A stretch of DNA of 64,000 nucleotides from Letharia columbiana (taxonomy: Eukaryota; Ascomycota; Lecanoromycetes; Lecanorales; Parmeliaceae): NCBI RefSeq assembly GCF_014066305.1, contig NW_023501052.1:434001-498000 (forward strand), written 5' to 3'. The translations under genes and the position numbers were made by a program. This document shows positions 58,703 to 64,000 of this stretch, in pieces (the stretch's first letter is position 1; the number at the start of each line of letters is the position of its first letter). The notes beneath the pieces are model-generated. The model ran no database searches. It was not told the origin of the DNA and worked only from the letters and a program-made list of their open reading frames with translations.

Positions 58703-59967
58703 ATGGCGGACACAATGTAGGAGTGAACCTGTCCCATTTTGTTCATATAAATACTAACCTGTGGTAGAAAAGATGCTCCGCTGAAGGCGGTTCAATTGGA
58801 GGCATTGGTAGGGGTCTATCAAGTGCGCATGCAGCACCGTTAGCTGATTTTGTATTAGGTGGTCATGAAGATAATAAAACACTGCTCGCAGACTTTCCCT
58901 ACAACCGCTACCGGTTTTCTGGTCGGCATGGACAAAGCAGCAAATCTCGAAATCACCAACTCTTTCCCCTTCCCAACCGTCGAAGTACCCCCAACAGATG
59001 GCCACCACGATAACAATGCGGCCTCAAATCTTGCTGCAGCCGCCCCTAGAGCCAAAGCAAATGCCTCATACCAGAACGAAATGATCAAGAAGCTAAGAGA
59101 AGTCAACGTGGATGCCAACAATACCGGCTGGTACACCAGCGCAAATCTGGGCAACTTCGTGAATCTTAACATGATCGAGAACCAACATTTTTATCAGAAG
59201 GAGTTGAATGAGCGGACAGTGGCCTTGATCCATGATGTCAGCAGAAGCTCTCAAGGAAGCCTTAGCCTACGAGCGTTTAGGTTATCGCCCTCGTTCATGA
59301 TCGCCTACAAAGAAGCCAAATTCACCACCGAGAGGTATTGCCAGTTCTTTGTTCTCTATCATCGAGTACGTACTAACGTGTCCGCAACCCCAGCCTCCAA
59401 AAATCGAACCTCCGCTATCAAGATATCCTACTCGAACTTCCAGTCCAAATCCACAACTCTCACCTCCTAACCTCTTTCCTACACTCTATGCCTTCCCCGG
59501 TTCCCTCTGCAGAAGCGCAAGAGTCTCAGCCGCCCACAATCGCCTCACTCGCGAAAACACCAGATCCTCTTTCACCGAATTTTTCTTCGCTGAATCTTTC
59601 CATCGACCCATTCCTCACCCAGACGACCGACCTCCTCCTTGAAAGTATAGAGACGCACCACACCGAACTCAACAATTACCAATACTATCAACGTCAACTT
59701 GCACGTGAACAGACCAAAATTACCGCGTGGCAGGCGAAGCGAAAGTCGGAAAATGCGAGCAGGGCGTTGGCGAAGCAGACTCCATTACCGGAGGATGAAT
59801 GGCAGAGATTGTTCAAGTTACCTCAGGAGCCAGGGAGACTAGATACTTTGTTGAACAGCAGGCAAGTCGAGCAGTATGCGAGGCAGGTAGACGGGTTCGC
59901 CGCAGGGGTTACAGGGAAGATGTTTGCTGTTAGGGGCAACCTTCTGCCCGGAGCTGGAGAACCATGA
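58703..59967 (+). CDS. Translation initiation factor eIF3 subunit h
   Basis: A non-catalytic MPN-domain subunit of eIF3, which helps load mRNA on the 40S ribosome. Four exons: 58703-58716 (14 nt), 58768-58807, 58859-59334, 59394-59967, giving 367 aa. The first 22 residues ([18 protein letters not shown], then VVMK) span the first two introns, which fixes the start. The MPN part includes [20 protein letters not shown] and [15 protein letters not shown]; the C-terminal half has [20 protein letters not shown] and a conserved-looking tail. The third intron has a perfect TACTAAC branch site. Frame intact. The same-strand neighbour downstream is S-adenosylhomocysteine hydrolase. Confidence 0.93.
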
Positions 59968-60426
59968 GGCACCAACGAGCTGGGTGAAGTTCCGGAACTA
60001 CCGGATTCCAAATAGATGCATTCGTAGTACTGTAGCGTTAGAGACAGCGAACCCGGGCTACTGAATTACGTCTAAATGCTGGGAAAGATGGTATCGAGAA
60101 GCCTGAAGGGCAATAAATGATTAACGCTGCGACAAGCCTGACCACATAAATGAAATGAGAAGGCGTCACATAATATCTCCATCAATGGACTAGAAGCATC
60201 AAACCCTGCAAGATGCAAGATACAGATCGACGCTAAGCTGGAAAAAATCGAGCTCAGAACGAGTAAGCCCGCCGCAAGCCACCGGTCGATTTCAGCTCTC
60301 ACCACACCACCAACACCCAGCCTCGCTCTCGAATCTCCCTCTATTCCTTCAATCCACTGAAGCTACCTACCTTCGTTTTCCACTCCAAGACATTCTACAA
60401 ACAGAACCTTCCACAACACCGCAAAC
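59968..60426. other. Intergenic region with AHCY promoter
   Basis: Between eIF3h and the next gene. The ~100 bases before 60427 are rich in CT and CA (CTCGCTCTCGAATCTCCCTC), typical of a highly expressed fungal gene's leader. Confidence 0.55.
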
Positions 60427-62079
<1,653 letters not shown>

Positions 62080-63240
62080 ATTTGCCCTCAACAGCCATCT
62101 AATAATCATTCAACACGATTTACGACGAGATGAACAAACAAAAGCATATGCCCTTCAACGGCTATATCCCCCTTTGACTTTAGCGAGCGAGCCATCTCAA
62201 CAAATGGTTTGAGTCTACCATAAATGGCGTTCGTGATTTGGCATTGTCAACCATTGTCACATAGAGTGCCTGTCAGCATTGACATCCGAGATCAGACTTG
62301 ATAGATGAAACTGGTGGTCCAAGAATTCCTTTTCAACTGAATGTGATCTGCCATATCCTAATTTCCCCGTTCCTCGTCCCCTCGCTTCAACGAGTCGCAA
62401 ATTCAAGGATTCTGTAGAGTACTGAGGTCTGCCCCCATCGGTTGCTGTTATTGCTTCCTACTGTTGCGAACCGATTGCCATATCGAGTAGCCCAAGTGAC
62501 GAAGCCTAGCCATAATTGTATCTTCTGCTCCTTCTCCTTCTCCTGGCTTGAGTTTTCGTGTGCCGAATGAAAGATCCTAATCAGACCTGAAAAGAAAGGT
62601 CCAATAGACGATCCTGCCCCTATGACATCCAACCAACAGCAGAACGTGACCTTTGCAGCTTTGATTTATGAAACGTTCATGGTACCAGTGAAACACTCTC
62701 GGATCTAGAACCAACGCCAACAAATCAGCAATCGTCATTGCAATTGCGAGGCAGTCAGTCAAGTGCAACCACGATTTATGATATCAGATCGAGTGTAATG
62801 TTCAATTTGTCGACATGCGATCCCCCATAAAAAGGGCCAATCCGAATTGCAGAATTCTTGAGTGCGTTCATCATATGGAATGGAGGAAGGAAGGAAGAAA
62901 TGAAATGAATCGAAGCTACTTACGGAGCTAGGGTCAAGGAGTCCACTCCGCTTATTTGCGAGCTGATGGCGATAGGCTCGACCGATGTCCGTGTGATCAG
63001 AAGGACAGCCGAGAGCGTTGTGGTACCAGGTTCTCAATACTCTCCAACATTTCCGGTCTAATGCCTCTGGCCCTGGGTGCCTCCGTACATGCTGTGATTT
63101 TGCGGCTTGATTGCCGATCCTTGTCGACGACCTGCCTCTCACGAGAGCTTCCACAGTATGCAGCAGCCCATGCCAGCTATGATCACGACTGTTTTTCACT
63201 CCGCCTCCGTTCGAATATGCTCTTGCTGTCATTACGCCCA
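62080..63240. other. Intergenic DNA between convergent genes
   Basis: AHCY 3' flank and the 3' flank of the minus-strand gene at 63241. A 161-codon minus-strand frame at 62759-63244 has no recognisable features and no good start context. Confidence 0.45.
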
Positions 63241-63561
63241 TCATTTCTTTTCCACAGGAGCCTTCCCCTTCCTTTCCGCAGAAGCCTTCCCCGTAGACTT
63301 ATCTCCCTGCGCATACTCGATCTTGGTAGCCTCCAGCCTTTTCAAAACGTCCCTCATCTCTTCGTTTGGTATCCTGGGGGAAGTTGAGAACGGCGACTCT
63401 TGCTGAGATTGGACCATGTCAATGGCTTCAGCGGTAGATGTGTCGGTTTTGGGGGAGGAGTGTTTAGTAGGTAGGCTGGCATGGGCTTCTCGCAGCATCT
63501 GGGTGTAGGGTTTTCTGGCCTCGTAGTATTCGTTGACGAGCTCGACGAGGTTGGAGGCCAT
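63241..63561 (-). CDS. Small conserved-looking protein, function unknown
   Basis: 106 aa, single exon, starting at 63561. The N-terminus MASNLVELVNEYYEARKPYT looks like an amphipathic helix; the centre is Ser/Thr/Pro-rich; then SPRIPNEEMRDVLKRLEATK forms a second charged helix; the tail is Lys-rich. No signal peptide or membrane segment. The two-helix layout suggests a small subunit of a complex, but I do not recognise it. It shares a 186-bp divergent upstream region with the gene at 63748. Confidence 0.6.
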   Translation of the reverse strand: MASNLVELVNEYYEARKPYTQMLREAHASLPTKHSSPKTDTSTAEAIDMVQSQQESPFSTSPRIPNEEMRDVLKRLEATKIEYAQGDKSTGKASAERKGKAPVEKK

Positions 63562-63747
63562 GACAGGCTGAGATTGCGTTGAATCAAACGTGAGTAGAGT
63601 TTGTTGTAAAGCAGTTCGTGAAAGGTCTTTGATAAGGAGACCCTGGATGTGGTTTTAATGGCTGTGTGGACATAGCGCCAACGACAAATGTTCAACCTGC
63701 CCCTCGTCCCTACAATTGCGAATCATCTTTTGGCACCAATCCTCGCA
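63562..63747. promoter_or_regulatory. Short divergent promoter
   Basis: 186 bp between two divergent start codons, so it must contain both promoters and leaders. No specific element identified. Confidence 0.5.
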
Positions 63748-64000
63748 ATGGCAGACTCACCAGACATGTCGCCTCTCTCATCCCACGGCTCTAGTGAATT
63801 CGGCGACGAGGTCAAAGTCGAGGACCGGGAGCAGAGCACCGATACTCTTCCTTCCCATGATACACACCTCGTTCCACCAGCCAAGAGACGCCGTACTGGC
63901 CAGTACTCACATCAGTCAACCCCAGCTCCTCTCCATGAGATCCCAGAAGATCTAGGGGACATCTCATCCGACACCACAGGAAGCGTACCCGTATCCCCAA
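63748..64000 (+). CDS. 5' end of a probable nuclear protein (cut by the window edge)
   Basis: ATG at 63748 (context CGCAATGGC). 84 codons are visible: acidic/Ser-rich start (SPLSSHGSSEFGDEVKVEDR), a basic nuclear-signal-like PPAKRRRTG, then PEDLGDISSDTTGSVPVSP at the edge. The ISSDTTGSVPVSP pattern reminds me of the segment before the first zinc finger in some fungal C2H2 proteins, but no finger is visible, so this is only a suggestion. Confidence 0.6.
   Translation, partial: MADSPDMSPLSSHGSSEFGDEVKVEDREQSTDTLPSHDTHLVPPAKRRRTGQYSHQSTPAPLHEIPEDLGDISSDTTGSVPVSP

Noticed and set aside
62759..63244. 161-codon minus-strand frame
   Set aside because: No recognisable domain and it ends against the start of another gene's 3' end; not supported.

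Overview
The window looks like nuclear DNA of a filamentous ascomycete (Pezizomycotina). The genes have short introns (about 41-160 nt) with CTAAC/CTGAC branch sites. There is a HET-domain gene, a fungal rhodopsin-domain membrane protein and a tannase-family secreted esterase. The middle of the window is a roughly 35-kb AT-rich island with the marks of repeat-induced point mutation (RIP): CA and TG dinucleotides almost vanish while CG survives, and former Gln and Trp codons read as stops in recognisable retrotransposon genes. I cannot name the species.

Layout. 1-2743: sparse; one candidate small secreted protein, a decayed minus-strand gene and a short inverted duplication. 2744-5794: HET-domain gene. 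6557-8434: four-helix membrane protein. 8435-12995: gene-poor, but it holds a heavily decayed minus-strand C-terminal half of a DUF6536-like membrane-protein gene (about 9280-10560). 12996-14332: rhodopsin-domain protein with a GC-AG intron and a 19-nt exon. 14690-16563 (minus): tannase/feruloyl esterase.

16836-52548: a second DUF6536-like gene (plus strand, N-terminal part) is cut in two by the island. The cut is marked by the same 14-bp sequence on both sides (16984-16997 and 52318-52331). The inserted DNA reads as a minus-strand Tad1-like LINE: 5' end with zinc-knuckle ORF1 on the right, endonuclease start near 29.7 kb, reverse transcriptase near 19 kb, and a short AATC-repeat tail against the left 14-mer. 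Three things have since landed in the LINE: (a) a ~636-bp inverted-repeat element (20643-21278); (b) an ~8.1-kb foldback-like element (21555-29646) with long inverted ends made of a unique outer part plus tandem repeats, itself carrying a ~505-bp TA-flanked MITE; (c) a ~20.6-kb array of three RIP-degraded Ty3/gypsy elements separated by shared or abutting LTRs (about 30298-50955).

52549-64000: ordinary gene-dense DNA with an HIT-family hydrolase, Trm11 (tRNA m2G10 methyltransferase, minus), a short-chain dehydrogenase (minus), eIF3 subunit h, S-adenosylhomocysteine hydrolase, a small unrecognised protein (minus), and the 5' end of a plus-strand nuclear-type protein leaving the window. eIF3h and S-adenosylhomocysteine hydrolase are intact. 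The HET, HIT, Trm11 and SDR genes each show at least one single-base frame break, which is either assembly error or real decay.

The most interesting objects are the nested insertion with its 14-bp target duplication, the foldback-like element that is far less RIP-mutated than the retroelements around it, and the tandem gypsy array.
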